A stretch of DNA of 40,896 nucleotides from Ophiothrix spiculata (Eukaryota; Echinodermata; Ophiuroidea; Amphilepidida; Ophiotrichidae): NCBI GenBank assembly GCA_000969725.1, contig JXSR01S016208.1. One strand, given 5' to 3'. Positions within the stretch are counted from its first letter, which is position 1, and each line of letters starts with the position of its first letter. Of this stretch, positions 10,946 through 22,509 are shown one piece after another. The translations under genes were made by a program, and so were the position numbers. The notes beneath the pieces were generated by a model, which worked only from the letters and a program-made list of their open reading frames with translations, did no database searches and was not told the origin of the DNA.

Positions 10946-11167
10946 TGTGACCCGCCATATCAAACGGTTGTTGATCTCTGTTTTACCGGTACTTGAAAAA
11001 AAGATAATTAGCTTTTAAATGAGACCAAATTGGATGATAAATTTTATAGGATATGATAACAAGAGGCACAAACTGTTTTATTATTTTCTTTATGATTTAT
11101 TGATTTAAAATTGATAGTTTAATATTGCTCACTCGCAATATTGTACTTTTTGATGTGATATGGGTCA
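10946..11167. mobile_element. Possible TIR element
   Basis: The left end TGTGACCCGCCATATCAAA is partly inverted at the right end (TTTGATGTGATATGGGTCA, complement TGACCCATATCACATCAAA). A similar end word, TGTGACCCATCATATCGAA, opens the element near 30604. The pairing is imperfect and no target duplication is clear. Confidence 0.5.
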
Positions 11168-11193
11168 ATGCAGATGTGATAAAAGGTACTTTA

Positions 11194-11607
11194 CCCAATT
11201 TTTCAAATTTAGTCTTCACTGTCATATGAAAGATCACCACGTCAGATGCTTCAATACGTTGATCCTGGGTTTCCAGCTGGAAGTCAATATTTACCGAAAT
11301 GTTAGCCCAAACACAGTTTTGCCTAGTATAAAAACTAATAAGCCGTGACATAAGCTCCTGCAATTCATATACATAAAAGCAGGCAATTTGATTTGTTGTT
11401 TGGGATGGGTGGTAGTGCGCCTATTTGGTGCATCGTTATGCTTTATCAGTGCATTGTGGGATTGAATTTTGGTAAAGATTGATTTCTGGTTAGGAAACCC
11501 AGGATCCACATATTTCAAATTTCAGTTAAAGGTACATGGCCTGATTTTTCAAATTTAGTCTTCACTGTCATATGAAAGATCACCACTTCAGATGCTTCAA
11601 TTTCAAA
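11194..11607. repeat. Direct repeat pair of about 65 bp
   Basis: A block containing TTTTTCAAATTTAGTCTTCA and GTCATATGAAAGATCACCAC occurs at about 11197-11260 and 11541-11607 in the same orientation, 344 bp apart. Both lie in degraded dispersed repeat sequence. Confidence 0.85.
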
Positions 11608-11869
11608 TTTCACCCTTTCAGACCAATAGAACGCCTGAGCGTTTCTAGCAAATAAAGAAATACTTAAATAATACAATAACAAAAATGTTTGTATTTCCAA
11701 AATGAAACAAAAAATAGTATCATATTTGGTGTCATTTTAAAGCTTGTAATGTCCTCTAAGACCTCAGAAAAAGAGATTTAACATAACATGCATACCATGA
11801 TAGTTATGATGATATATACTTGAGAAGATGAAACCTCAAAATTGGAATTGAAAATTAATTCGGGTCTGT

Positions 11870-12210
11870 CACGTTTCAGCCATAAAATTTCACATCGGTA
11901 ATGAGAAAAATATGAGGAATGTTTCGATACCAAAATATCAGAAAGTTTGAAAAAATGCTGACTAAATTGGACAGGGCTCCTTAAAATCAGAACAACTGTT
12001 TTGATTTTATGAGCAATTTTGTATTTTCCACTTGCCTATACTTAACTGTGTCAGAAATTTTATGGTTACCATTATTTAACACATTTTCACTTATATCTCT
12101 GAAACGCGACACGTTTCAGCCAAAATTTCACATGGGTAATGAGATGTATATGAGGAATGTTTTGGTACCAAAATCTGAGAAAGTTTGAAAAAATGCTGAC
12201 CAAATTGGAC
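11870..12210. repeat. Direct repeat pair of about 100 bp
   Basis: A block beginning ACACGTTTCAGCCA-like and ending AAAAAATGCTGAC.AAATTGGAC occurs at about 11870-11972 and 12109-12210 (period about 239 bp). Substitutions and a 2-3 bp indel separate the copies. Confidence 0.85.
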
Positions 12211-12290
12211 TTTAATATTGATTTTTTTTTATAATTACCTTTCCACCCCATTTTCAGTACAGACACTTTATTGAAATATCTCCACTTACA

Positions 12291-12652
12291 TATATGTGAG
12301 GTGGTCTGATAAAATGAGCAGAAAGTCACAAATGAAGATTTTGAATAAATGGCCTTAAAAATTAAAACTATGGTTGTCAGATTATTTTTGCTTTTTTAAT
12401 ATAAAACTGATTCACGCATAGTCTTTTAACTGTGTCTTTTTTTTGGAAAATCAGTTATGCTGGAAGTCAAATATTCACGGTGAATTACTCACATTTTTTA
12501 TACTCTATTATAATCTTTTAAGTGGTTTTTATTATATTTTTATGGACTGCCTTTAATTTTGATCTCAAATTTTAAAAAGAGAAAGGGAATTTATGACATG
12601 ATATATATCAATTGAAAGCTGTAAATATGATAAATCAAAATATATAATACAC
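12291..12652. mobile_element. TIR family F, copy 1 (left part)
   Basis: The left terminus (TATGTGAGGTGGTCTGATAA, AATGAGCAGAAAGTCACAAA, GAAGATTTTGAATAAAT) matches the left end of the copy at 16208-16730 in the same orientation, and the interior is homologous up to about 12630. There is no hairpin insert at the site occupied in the 16-kb copy. The right terminus is replaced or obscured by the adjoining smaller element. Confidence 0.75.
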
Positions 12653-12817
12653 TCTATATGAGGGTTGCTCTGGCAAAATGAGAGGAAAGTTGCAAATTTC
12701 AGAATTGAGTTTATTTCATATTTTAATTCTCTATAATCTCAGACATCAAAATGTGTCACACTTTCTGAAGGACATTTAGAATTTCCGCTCATTTTATTGT
12801 AGTGTCTCTCATATACA
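12653..12817. mobile_element. TIR family F, short copy
   Basis: This is a 165-bp element with TIRs (left TATATGAGGGTTGCTCTGGC and AAAATGAG.GGAAA; right complement TATATGAGAGACACTACAAT and AAAATGAGCGGAAA). Its left 90 bp matches, in inverted orientation, the right end of the 16-kb copy, including the word ATGTGTCACACTTTCT. It also lacks the hairpin insert. Confidence 0.75.
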
Positions 12818-14641
12818 AGTTATATAAAAATGTCACTTCATCATTGAGTGAGTGAAGACATCGTAAAATTGATGGAATATTGATCTATGGGATTTGGGGA
12901 TATGCTTGCAATTGAAATTATCGTAGATTTCAAGGTTCTTCACAGATGCAGCTGCAAGTATACGATGTTGAAAAGCAATCGTTATTTTAACTTAGCGTTG
13001 TTGAAAAGCAATCATTAGTTTAACAAAGCAAATGATAATGAGGGAAAATTACTTTGATATGATGTTTCTTTAGAAATCATTTCAACATCAAATTGAACAA
13101 TCTTGTTCTTTGTATATATGTTGATAGACTATGCAAAACGGCTTTAGAAGTATATCAGCACTGGAGTAAGTTTAATGTACTGCTTTCATAAAAGATTTGT
13201 TCCTACAAGTGTTTTCTTACTGCAAAAACTTTCCAATTGTAAAGTCATAGTTCTCAAATAGTTTGTTACCCCCCCCCAAAAAAAAGTCACTACTTTCATA
13301 CTTATATATTCTATTTTAATTTAAAATATTCATATCCCTTAATGGTGTAACATACTAATCTAGGGTGTGAAAGTTCAGCTTATTAAGCTGATTTCAGTAT
13401 TTATGACTTTAAATGATTCACAATTTCATCTTTTTTGTTCTTTGGGGGCATTGCGCAATGTTTGATCTCTCGGTTGTTCTATTACCGATTGTTTGACCTC
13501 TTGAGTAAACCTGGAAAACAAGTAGTATGAAATATAAACATAAAAAAGATGTATATTATAAAAACAAATGTGAAGCTTAAGAATAATAGTACTTTCTGGA
13601 GTAAGGGTGTTTATTCAAACTTCAAATGTCTAGACATGTTTGATCTATTAAACAGTGACAGCAAAGTACAAAATGGTACAAATAACAAAATGTAAACATT
13701 ACTGAGATTGTTACATATGATGTTTCACCGATTTGAATTTGTATTATTCAAGTTGGAGATAAAATCTTGAAATTGTCTGTAAGTCAGACAGTTAACATGG
13801 ATAAATGGTGGATGAGCTGCCAATGCTCTGCAGACATTCATGCTTTGTTTTACTATTGCATTTTTTGTTTGCTTGAAATAAGGTCTCTGAAAGTCAGTTT
13901 AATGCCCCTCCTATACTTCAACTGTGGCTCCCCTCTTAAATTCATTTGAAAATAAAAATAAAATAGAAGCAGTGTGTGGACTGATCAAGATTTTAGCAGA
14001 TAGCAAAATAAACAAATTGATTGAAGCTATAATTTTCACCTTTTTCAAAAAATGGTCAAAATTAGTAAAAATCAAAAAGAAAAAAACCCTCTTATTAATG
14101 ATAATTGCACCCATCTTTTTTTAAAAAGATTGACAGTGTTTGTTTTATGCCCCAGTAATATTCTAGGAGCTATGTTCCCTAAAAAAAGTACCTCGACTTA
14201 ATATCGTTTTTAATGCGCATGCTGAAAAAATACGTCTTTACTACCTGCAAAAAATGGATTCGTCCATTTTCATTTTCTGTGTGCCAAAGTTGTTTACATG
14301 AGCAATTTTCTCAACCAATGATAGGCTTGTCTTGATAGCGAATGATCCAATGAGAATTCAATTACTTACGACTTGTAGTCAAAATTTTGTTGTTTTTGTC
14401 ATTCCGATGCTAGCTTTCAGATGAGTTAGGCAATTTTGTTTTCCCGACCTCCCCCTCCCAAAACAAAAACACAAAAATTGTTTTTTTGGTTCCCTTTATC
14501 ATTATTTAAAATTAGAATGAAATGACGAATCAAGTTACGTATCTGTTTTATAGAAAATTTGCTGAATTACGCATACGGACGATAGCTAAGTATCCTACCT
14601 TTCACATGATTTAAATAATTTATCAAAGTGTTATAATCATA
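12818..14641. other. Long stretch with no recognisable gene
   Basis: A 33-bp period duplication (GTTGAAAAGCAATC) occurs at 12967 and 13000. A CCCCCCCC-AAAAAAA junction lies near 13270. The two opposite-strand open frames at 13911-14124 are shadows of one AT-rich segment. No domain is recognisable. Confidence 0.5.
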
Positions 14642-15149
14642 CACACCCGCTCTAAAGTATTTCCGCACAATAAAAAACATTCAAAAACCTCATTTTTTAT
14701 ATTAAACAACCTAGAATCATCAAAGATTCATACTAGTATAGGTAACTTATCTATTCAATATGAATAAATCAATGTTTCTTTTAATATTTGATCTTTCATT
14801 GCTATAAAAATGGTTGATTTCATGGACCATATACAAATACACCACAGGTACAAATCTAATTACTATGTAACTAATAAATTTTTCATAACCTCATTATTAC
14901 CTTGTAAAAGGATAGAATATTTTCAGGTTGTAAATTTTAAAACAAATGCGCAAAAATGTATATCAACTCAATATTTTATGTTCAGACGAAAGTGTAATGT
15001 GCAATTCATGCCATATTTACATATGCAATGAATGCAATTCCAGTATAGTTACTTCGCTAAGTATATAACATTAACTCTGTCAAAAAAATGATAAAAATCG
15101 GATAAACGCCTTTTGAGATATGGCTGAATAAAGGTTTTGTGCGGCAGTG
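14642..15149. mobile_element. TA-flanked TIR element, copy 2
   Basis: This 508-bp copy has the same orientation as 2757-3296. Its left TIR (ACCCGCTCTAAAGTATTTCC) is close to the complement of the other copy's right TIR, while its own right TIR has lost about 20 bp and reads GTGCGGCAGTG. TA flanks both sides (14640-14641 and 15150-15151). Shared interior words include TTCATACTAGTATA and GATAGAATATTTT. Confidence 0.85.
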
Positions 15150-15157
15150 TAGTAATT

Positions 15158-15241
15158 GTTTGTGACACACTTGGTCTGGCTAAACCATCTTTGTGCCACA
15201 CTATAAATGAAAAATGCCTATTACCAGAGTGTGTCACATTT
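15158..15241. repeat. Short inverted repeat
   Basis: TTGTGACACACTTGGTCTGG on the left is matched by CCAGAGTGTGTCACAT on the right with about 45 bp between them. The structure directly abuts the TA-flanked element. It may be a small hairpin MITE. Confidence 0.7.
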
Positions 15242-15551
15242 CTCAAGTATCATTTGTTTAAAAGAGCAGGCTTAAGTGTCATCAAATTAAGTGCTCATTG
15301 TATTACAACAGCAAGATGATTATGAAGTAACCAAAGTGGATGAATATAAAGATATTTTGAAATTCAATCCGTTTTTCCATCTGTTATGGATGGCAATTCT
15401 AGACCATTACTTTTCTACACAGATTTTGACTATTTCATTAAGTAATCTGAGTAGGTCATAATGCATTTTGTTTTTCCATCTAAAATCAATTCTGAAATAT
15501 AGACTTGCAACTTTTCACTTAACTGCAATTTAACTCGGATTGTTTTATTTA

Positions 15552-15930
15552 CAGTTGATGTTTTGCATACCAAAAAGTGTTATGCATCATATTCTTGATC
15601 ACACCACAAGGGCTAACTCTAGAGCTAAATATAAAGAAATGAAAAAATACTTTACATTATAACCTTGATCATACCAACATGGTTAACACTGGAGCTAAAT
15701 AGCAGGGATAACCAAAAGGGCTATACATACACCATGAGAACTAACTCCGGAACTAGATATCAAAGATAACCAAAAAAATGGTGTATACAGTATAACCAAT
15801 GATAACCTTGACATACTAACATACTAAAAGGCTAACTCCGGAGTTAAATATCAGGGTTAACCAAAAAGTGCTATACATATATTTGGTCACACCCTTAAAG
15901 TTAACTCCGGAGATAAATATCAGCGTTTAC
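15552..15930. repeat. Diverged tandem repeat with AACTCCGGAGTT core
   Basis: Five copies of a core (GCTAACTCYGGAGYTAAATA) start near 15611, 15681, 15740, 15830 and 15899, spaced 59-90 bp. Between cores recur GATAACCAAAA and GCTATACATA. The core is a near-perfect palindrome. Copies are strongly diverged, so the array is old. Confidence 0.85.
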
Positions 15931-16207
15931 ACCAAACCTTTTTATAAAAACCCGATTTGCTGTATGGACATGGAAAAGATTTTACCTCTGATTTCCATTC
16001 ATAATCAACTGTACTGGTAGATTTAATAGCATTGGGGTTTTAAATAAGGTTTTTATAAAAGTTAAAATTTGCAAAGTACCATGGGTTCAAGCCACATAGA
16101 AATAAGACAGACTAACATGCCTGTGCTTCTGTAAACACAAATACCAATCTTTTTTGTGGTGGTGCTAATATTCTAATTGCATCATTTCATTTTTGAGAGT
16201 TTTTCTT

Positions 16208-16730
16208 ACATATGTGGGCTGCTCTGGAAAAATAAGGGGAAATTCGCGAATGAAGATTTTGAATAAATAACTTCTGAAGTAAAAATATGGTCGAATTTTG
16301 TTTTTTTACATAAAACACATCCATGCATAAGTGTTTCATTATAAACACTTATATAGTAATCAGTAATTTTGAAATTGATTTGCCGCTAATTTTTATTGCC
16401 AGACTTTCAGTGGACTACCTTGTATTGTGATCTCTTAATGGAGAATTGAGAAAGAAAGTGTGACATATGTGTACCGCCGCGGCAAAAGGGTCCAGTTGTC
16501 GGCTCGTACATGTTGCTCCTTGTAGCATATCTAATGTATGGTATTTGTATACATCAGATATGCTACAATGAGCAACATGTAGGAGTCGACAACTGGACCA
16601 TTTTGCCGGGGCGGTACACATATTATATATCATTCAAAAGCTGAGACTATAGAAAATTAAAATATGTCATAAACTGAATTTTGAAATTTGTGACTTTCCT
16701 CTCATTTTGCCAGAGCTACCCTCATACATT
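16208..16730. mobile_element. TIR family F, copy with nested hairpin
   Basis: The left end (CATATGTGGGCTGCTCTGGA, GAAGATTTTGAATAAAT) and right end (complement TATGAGGGTAGCTCTGGCAA) form TIRs of about 60 bp with mismatches. Without the nested hairpin (16465-16623) the element would be about 365 bp. It is homologous to the left part at 12291-12652 and, inverted, to 12653-12817. Confidence 0.8.
16465..16623. mobile_element. Nested hairpin MITE
   Basis: Two 76-bp arms (16465-16540 and 16548-16623) pair almost perfectly around a 7-bp centre. End words are GTGTACCGCC and GGCGGTACAC. The flanks on both sides read ATAT, which could be a 4-bp duplication or simply part of the palindrome. The two paralogous family F copies near 12610 and 12750 lack this insert, so it arrived after that family had spread. 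A half copy lies at 2357-2428. Few arm mismatches suggest a fairly recent insertion, or arm homogenisation. Confidence 0.88.
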
Positions 16731-17275
16731 TGTGCAATACGTATATTTTTTTCAAAGCAAGCTGGCATGCCAGTCAATATATACAGTTTGGTGGTGCGTC
16801 TGAAAATGCTCGCTTCCGGGGACACACTCCTGTTTCTAACTAGTCAACCGGGGACATCTTCCAACCGAGGATGTCCCCAGTTGTAGAGACCTCATGCCCA
16901 GACTTCTCTTAGGCTAAAAAGCATAAAACCGGGGTATTCGAACTGGGAACATAACATAGGGGTGTGATGATATCCTTTGCCATTGCTGTCCCCGGATAGG
17001 CGGTATAAAAACTCAAAGGTCAAGGTTTGTCCCCACTTTCCACAAAATTCAGGAAGGGGTGTGTGTGTGTGAAAAATCTTGCTGATTGATTGGGGACTAC
17101 CGCTAACTGAGAACGTGTTAGTACACATGAACACTAAGTCATGACTATTTTAACCGCTCTTGAGCCACCCACAAGAAAATTACAAGTGTGAATGCCATTC
17201 AAAAGTCTCTCTCATGACTAAAAGCGATTTCAAGTCACTTGCCTTTTTTTGTTTCTCACTCATGAGCCATTAGAG
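16731..17275. other. Non-coding stretch
   Basis: No gene was recognised. A short GTGTGTGTGTG run lies near 17060, and GGGGACA/TGTCCCC words repeat at about 16820-16880 (a loose inverted arrangement). Confidence 0.5.
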
Positions 17276-17279
17276 TTAA

Positions 17280-17643
17280 AAACACCGGGGGGGGGGGGAA
17301 CTCAGATTTTGTTTGGGTAAGACGCGCGGCCGGAGTTTTCGACTACCACCCGTTTTGTAAACCTGAGAAAGCGAAAACACTTTGGCTTAAACAACCGTTA
17401 TCTCGACCATTCAATTCATTTTTACAATGTAAATTGCACTTCAAAAGACCAAGCGATAGGTAAACAAAGGGAAAAATTGGTCCTAAAATTTTCATTTTTG
17501 AAAAATGCAACCGTTACGTAATTATGTAAACCATTTTTCAAATTTTTTAGGGGCCTTTGATAAACCTAGGAGGTCAAAAATGTAACCGTTCTTGGCCGCG
17601 CGTCCCTATACCCACCTTTCTACTAATACCCCCCCCCCCCGGG
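17280..17643. mobile_element. G/C-run-ended TIR element, probable TTAA target
   Basis: The left end carries CACC plus a G run, then TTTGGGTAAGACGCGCGGCC; the right end in complement reads CCC plus a G run, then GGTGGGTATAGGGACGCGCG and GCC. TTAA stands directly outside both ends (17276-17279 and 17644-17647). TTAA duplications are typical of piggyBac and Kolobok elements. No coding capacity is present. The homopolymer length is liable to assembly error. Confidence 0.72.
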
Positions 17644-17647
17644 TTAA

Positions 17648-18326
17648 ATACATAGTCATGTTCATGTGCAAAGGCAATTGCTATTACTGACTTTGTGAGC
17701 TGCTCAGGACTCAAGCACAAACTACCCACAAGTATTCATGACTATCTATAGTTATGTGTGAACACTGCCGTATATAACTAAATCTAACTCAAAATAAAAA
17801 ACAGACTTCCAAAGTATCTTTCAAGTGTCCATTGTATTACAGTAGAATGTTTATTTTCTTCCCTAAAAGTGGATGAATAAAGATGTAATACAATATGTTT
17901 GTTTTTACTGTTGCTGCATTGTGGAGATAAAAGTAGACCATGTTTTTTCCGGAACCTATATTTAAGAGATGCAACTAGGTCACCTAAGGTTTTAGTTACT
18001 GGACTTTATTTAAAGTTACTGAGCTTTAGTGTCAGCATTTGACTTGATTTGTTTCAGCGGAAAGAATGCATAGAACTCAACTCCGTGGCTAATCTTTTAT
18101 GCCTTGTTTTTCATTATGTTTTTAGATATCATATATCTTTTGTTTTTATATACCATATCATTTTGAGCTGCGATTTGGTCTTGTTCAATATTATTGAATA
18201 CATCCATAAAATGTAGAAAACTAGAAAATATTTGTCTTTTCCCTTCTCTTTATTCAAATGAACCCTTGAGTGAACAGTGACATCTGACATCAAATCTACG
18301 ATGGCCTCAATTAGCTTTGTAAATAA
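17648..18326. other. Non-coding stretch
   Basis: No gene or repeat was recognised. The long minus-strand frame at 18129-18500 runs into the next TIR element and has no domain. Confidence 0.5.
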
Positions 18327-18572
18327 GGGCCAAAACATAGTCGGCCTCCAAAAATGACGAGTGACTCCAAACAAAATAACTTCAACACCGAGTTGAGACC
18401 AAATAAAATTTTGTGCTAGATTGCTCATGCTATTGAATTGCCATATATATACATTGGACCAAATTTTTGTTACTCTTTCATACTTTAAATTCAATGGCAA
18501 ATATTTGGTGACGTCACAACCAAATGTCTGGTAGGGAAAATTTTGTTTGGAGGCCGACTATGTTTTGGCCCT
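18327..18572. mobile_element. Simple copy of the GGGCCAAA TIR family
   Basis: The termini AAGGGCCAAAACATAGTCGG / CCGACTATGTTTTGGCCCTT pair almost perfectly. The right half (about 18480-18572) is close to the right third of the cluster at 7945-8580, including GGTGACGTCAC. The interior block CTCCAAACAAAATAACTTCA and ACACCGAGTTGAGACC is also shared with about 8380. The left TIR is shorter than the right because of an internal deletion. Confidence 0.85.
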
Positions 18573-18574
18573 TA

Positions 18575-19037
18575 GGGCACTTTTTTCAATTTTTTTCTTT
18601 CTTGATGTCAAGTGTCATATAATATACTTATACTTGAGGTACATTATGATACATCATATTTTGGCATCATTAAGCAGCAACCTTTTGATTTTATTCCACA
18701 AAAAAATTTGACAATGATTGTAATATAAGTGAGATTGAGATATAAAAGATTAAAATTTCCTCCTGTTTTAAGAGAGCAGCATGTGCAATTATAATCGAAA
18801 TTCAATACTTCACTCTTACGCTAGAAGGTTGTGTGTACATATGTACAAAGTAGATACTGTTGTTTGTTATGAAAAATCAATGATCATTGGCTTATTTTGC
18901 AGGAATCTTTCAAGGCAAAAAAAGGGAAGGCAAGCAAAAATTTCTTTGACAGCTTAAACAAAAATTCAGAGTGCCTGTATTTTTATTTACACTGTCCAAT
19001 AAATTTTAGTGTTACCCAGAATGAATGCTTCGTCTTC
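18575..19037. other. Non-coding stretch
   Basis: No gene is established. An AG at 18901 precedes an open frame, and an AATAAA lies near 18998, but there is no supporting upstream exon. Confidence 0.45.
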
Positions 19038-19400
19038 CAACTTAATACAAAAGGGATTATGGGGACGTGCCGCAAATACTGGTAGCAAAATTAGGTATTT
19101 CAATCGGTCCTTTATCTTTTTGACAAAATGTGGTATTTTGATGGGTTCATGTTTTCAACATTTTCTATAATTTGCACCAAATAACACAAATTCTGACATT
19201 TCTTCTCAAAAACTTACGATAATTTTGCCAAAATAGTGCAAATTTGAGCAGAAAAAATGTGGTTTCTGATTAAATTTTATTCAAAAGTTGGGAGATTTGG
19301 TATATGGATGGGTCCCTTTTTCTTGAAAACTGGTATTTGGATGTGTGGCTTTTCAATTTTCCCAGAGGCACGTACCTATCAAAACCAAATTCTAGTACCC
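19038..19400. mobile_element. Second copy of the 3818-4204 family
   Basis: The stretch is homologous to 3830-4200 in the same orientation. It ends with CAAAACCAAATTCTAGTACC and a C run, whereas copy 1 begins with a G run and TACTTAGTAC. So the family's real TIR probably includes GGGGGGGTACTA. The left terminus is lost here. Confidence 0.75.
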
Positions 19401-20847
19401 CCCCCCCAGCCGTCCACCACAAACCTCCAGCAAAGTTGCCTGGTCAATTTTGTTTATTGCAGATTCAAAAAGATAATATTTTAAGCTTTAAAATGATACT
19501 GGTTTCAACTTCATGTAACACCCGAGAGTGGTGTTATGATTCTACAAAGCATGACATTTTAGGATCTTGCTTTGAAATTTTTATTTAATACACATTTTTA
19601 ATTCTACTATGTCTAGAAAATCTTTTTTTTTTAATATTTTGGAGTTGAAATTAAAGACAAAAAAAACATGAACATTTTAAAACATACAAAATCTTAATTT
19701 TGTCCTAGTGCCTTTTGCTGGAGGTTCATATTGAGCGGTCACATACAAGTGGTATTTTTTGCGCTTCATTTATTTTCACGATCAATTCATCTAGCGTGAA
19801 AATAAATGTGCTACGAAAATGGTTGTATATTGCCACACATAAAAAAGAGCGCGAAAATAGAAATGCACGAAATAATTTAAAATTGGCCATACACGAAAAT
19901 TACAGGGTGCAAAAATATTGGCATTAACAGTATTGCATTCTTACTTTTGGAGGCAGTTATTTCTTGACATATAAATATCAGTGTGTACTTCCATTTGCTT
20001 TCTCAGGTTTTTTTTCTGCACCATACATTTAATGGTTCGGTGTGATTACACCTTTTTAATCAGTTTATTCAAATATCTAACTACGTATATATCTCACTTT
20101 CTCTGTTCTAATTTAAACAATATCAATAGACAATAGACAGTTTCAATAGTGATTCTTTCTTTAATTTAATCAAACTTCTTTGTAATACTTGAGAATGGGA
20201 ACGTGGATAAAGGCATGCCTCTTTGTTTTAATTAAATTTGCACGAAATTGTACTTGAAGACGGGATTGTTTGAAGTATGGCCCAGTTTTTTTTAATGTAA
20301 TATGTAGCAAAAGTTACTGCAAAACAGATTTTCAATTTCACTGTAAATAATTTAATTCCAAAATGTCTAGACATGTTTCGTCTTATAATTTTATTATATT
20401 GTGCACTCTTCTTTAGATAACATATAAATATAAACGACAAAATTGCAATTTATAAAATACATACCCATGATATTTGATATGAGACGTGTGTTCGAAATAT
20501 ACCAAATTATGTGATTTTATAAATTACTCCCTCTTTGTTTGTCCCATATTTCCATTTTTTTAAATGTGATTTTATATAAATACATAAAAATGTGAGCTAG
20601 TGCTCATGCACACACTGACTTTGAAGTCATTTATAGAAATGTGCTATTGAAGACTTTTCCTCAAAAGGTAAACTTTTTAAGATCATGTGATATAATTCAA
20701 TCAATCAACTCATTTCAATTTATGAACACTAACCTGGCCAGAGTTTACAAAAGTTTACTAATTAAAAATCACTTAATTGTGTCCAAGTCAGAATAAGTCA
20801 TAGACAAACAAGTTTCATTTGGGGACCAAATTGCTGTCTGCGCAATG
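19401..20847. other. Non-coding stretch
   Basis: AT-rich sequence without recognisable genes. A weak inverted pair TATTTTCACG...CGTGAAAATA lies near 19770-19805. Confidence 0.5.
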
Positions 20848-20916
20848 AATCCTTCGTGTCCTACTAATGGTGTGCCTCACCTGGGGTGCCAGAGGTCAAG
20901 GGTTCGAATCCCAGTG
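20848..20916 (+). mobile_element. tRNA-like SINE relic
   Basis: A perfect B box (GGTTCGAATCC, 20901-20911) follows CCTGGGGTGCCAGAGGTCAA, a context typical of tRNA-derived SINE heads. The A box region (near CTAATGGTG) is poor and no cloverleaf closes, so this is not a working tRNA gene. A following T run (20917-20923) could stop polymerase III. Confidence 0.55.
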
Positions 20917-22076
20917 TTTTTTTGTATCCTATGAAGTTGACTATGGCTAGAAAACAAAGCGTTAGGGTTACATTTAATAATGCTTATAGGGATGTACACT
21001 AATGCAGTTTTAATGTTAAGTCCCAAAATAGAATTAAAATATGGTTAACAGCATGATTAAAGAATAAAGAATTTAAATTCTTCAGAAACTGTAATATAAC
21101 ATCTATACCAACAATTCGTAATGCTAAACAATCACATAGCTGGCAACTTCATCAAGTCGACAGAAAATTGATGCACACACTAAGGGCGGAAATTGACATT
21201 GAAAATGATGAATGTGTGAGGAGAAATCAAATTTGTATAAAAGTGAGGAAAATTGTATAGGAGGTGTTTTCCCCTGCTACAAATTTATTTGTCCTCACAA
21301 GAAATGCATTTTAATGATCATTTCAAACATTTATCATAAGTAAGCATATAAATGTTGTTATCATGCATATGAATAAGTACCTTGTGTGGGAGCATTAATT
21401 ACAGCAAGTGAATCTTTAGAAAGGGCGCACATTTTGATCAATGGAAATTTCAGATAAGTAAACCTTTACAAAATGGTTAAACAAATGCGGAGAAATGTTA
21501 CAGGTATCGAAACATGTATAACAGCATAACCAAGGAATTCAAATCTTACATTATAAGAACATCTCTATAATCATCTATTCTTCATATTGCTAAATAATCA
21601 CAATCTATCAAGTCAACAAAGGTAGAGAATAAAGAGCAGCAGGAAATTGGCATTGAAAATGATGAATAGGTGAAAAAAAATCAAATTTAAACATAGTGGG
21701 AGAAAATTGCGTAGGAGGTTGATTACCCAACCTTCACATTGACTTGGCCTTGCCAGAGAGGTATTTTATTGATCTTTTCAAGCAATTTGTTCAAAGTAAT
21801 CTTGTATGAGTTGTTTATTTTATGCATATGAAATAAGTGCTGTGTGTTAAAGACCTTGCATTCTGTCAAAGAGTTGTTATATTTGACAAATTAATAAAAA
21901 TGCATGAAGAAAATATTTCAGTAAATCTTAAATGACATTACAAGGAGATGAGTGTTTGAAGCTGGATGAAACATCTAAATGCTAATTTTGTCATGAACAA
22001 ACATTTTTCTATCAAATATTAAAACAACTGAAAAATTAGATACTTTTTATACTCTACCATACACATGAAACACTAA

Positions 22077-22259
22077 GGCCTTGTGCAGACTCCACTATCG
22101 CATAGAATATTTTGATTAGAATATTCTATGCCTACGACAAAATGACATAGGTCATCGAATAAAACACACAGTTTTATTCGATGACCTACGTCATTTTGTC
22201 GTCAGCACAGAATATTCTAAGCAAAATATTCTATACGATAGAGGAGTCTGCACCGGGCC
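22077..22259. mobile_element. Harbinger/Tourist-like palindromic MITE 1
   Basis: This 183-bp element is nearly one hairpin: arms of about 88 bp around ACACAG, ends GGCCTTGTGCAGACTCC and, in complement, GGCCCGGTGCAGACTCC. It is preceded by TAA (22074-22076) and followed by TTA. The ends and the three-base A/T target fit PIF/Harbinger MITEs. The paralogous tandem unit at about 24102 reads CACTAATTGTCATG with no insert. Confidence 0.88.
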
Positions 22260-22262
22260 TTA

Positions 22263-22509
22263 GGCGCTGAAGCACAATTAGGCAACAACTTTGTGCGGCC
22301 GGCTGCAACATAGCCACAGCCTCAATTTTCAAAGATGGCGACCGTAGGATTGATTATGCACCTCTAAATAATTTAAAAACATGTAATGAATATTTTACAA
22401 TAATCTTGAGGTGAACAAACAAACCTATGGTTGCCAGTTTAGAAAATTAAGGCTGTGGCTAGGTTGCGGCCGGCTGCATAAAGTTGTGGCCTAATTGTGC
22501 TCCAATGCC
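22263..22509. mobile_element. Harbinger/Tourist-like MITE 2
   Basis: This 247-bp element begins three bases after MITE 1. The TIRs are about 63 bp: left GGCGCTGAAGCACAATTAGG, right complement GGCATTGGAGCACAATTAGG, both continuing through a GCCGGC-containing block to AGCCACAGCCT. It is followed by TAA (22510-22512). The interior (including AAGATGGCGACC) is unpaired and differs from MITE 1. Confidence 0.88.

Noticed and set aside
17280..17643. CpG-richer patches near GCGCGGCC as a promoter or CpG island
   Set aside because: The GCGCGGCC words are the inverted ends of a TIR element, and the interior is AT-rich.
18129..18500. Minus-strand frame of 123 codons, one of the longest in the window
   Set aside because: Half of it is TIR element sequence shared with 8242-8472, the rest is low-complexity; no domain is recognisable.
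18897..19085. Possible terminal exon after an AG with an AATAAA downstream
   Set aside because: The pyrimidine tract is weak, the frame runs into a dispersed repeat at 19038, and no upstream exon or partner donor is visible.
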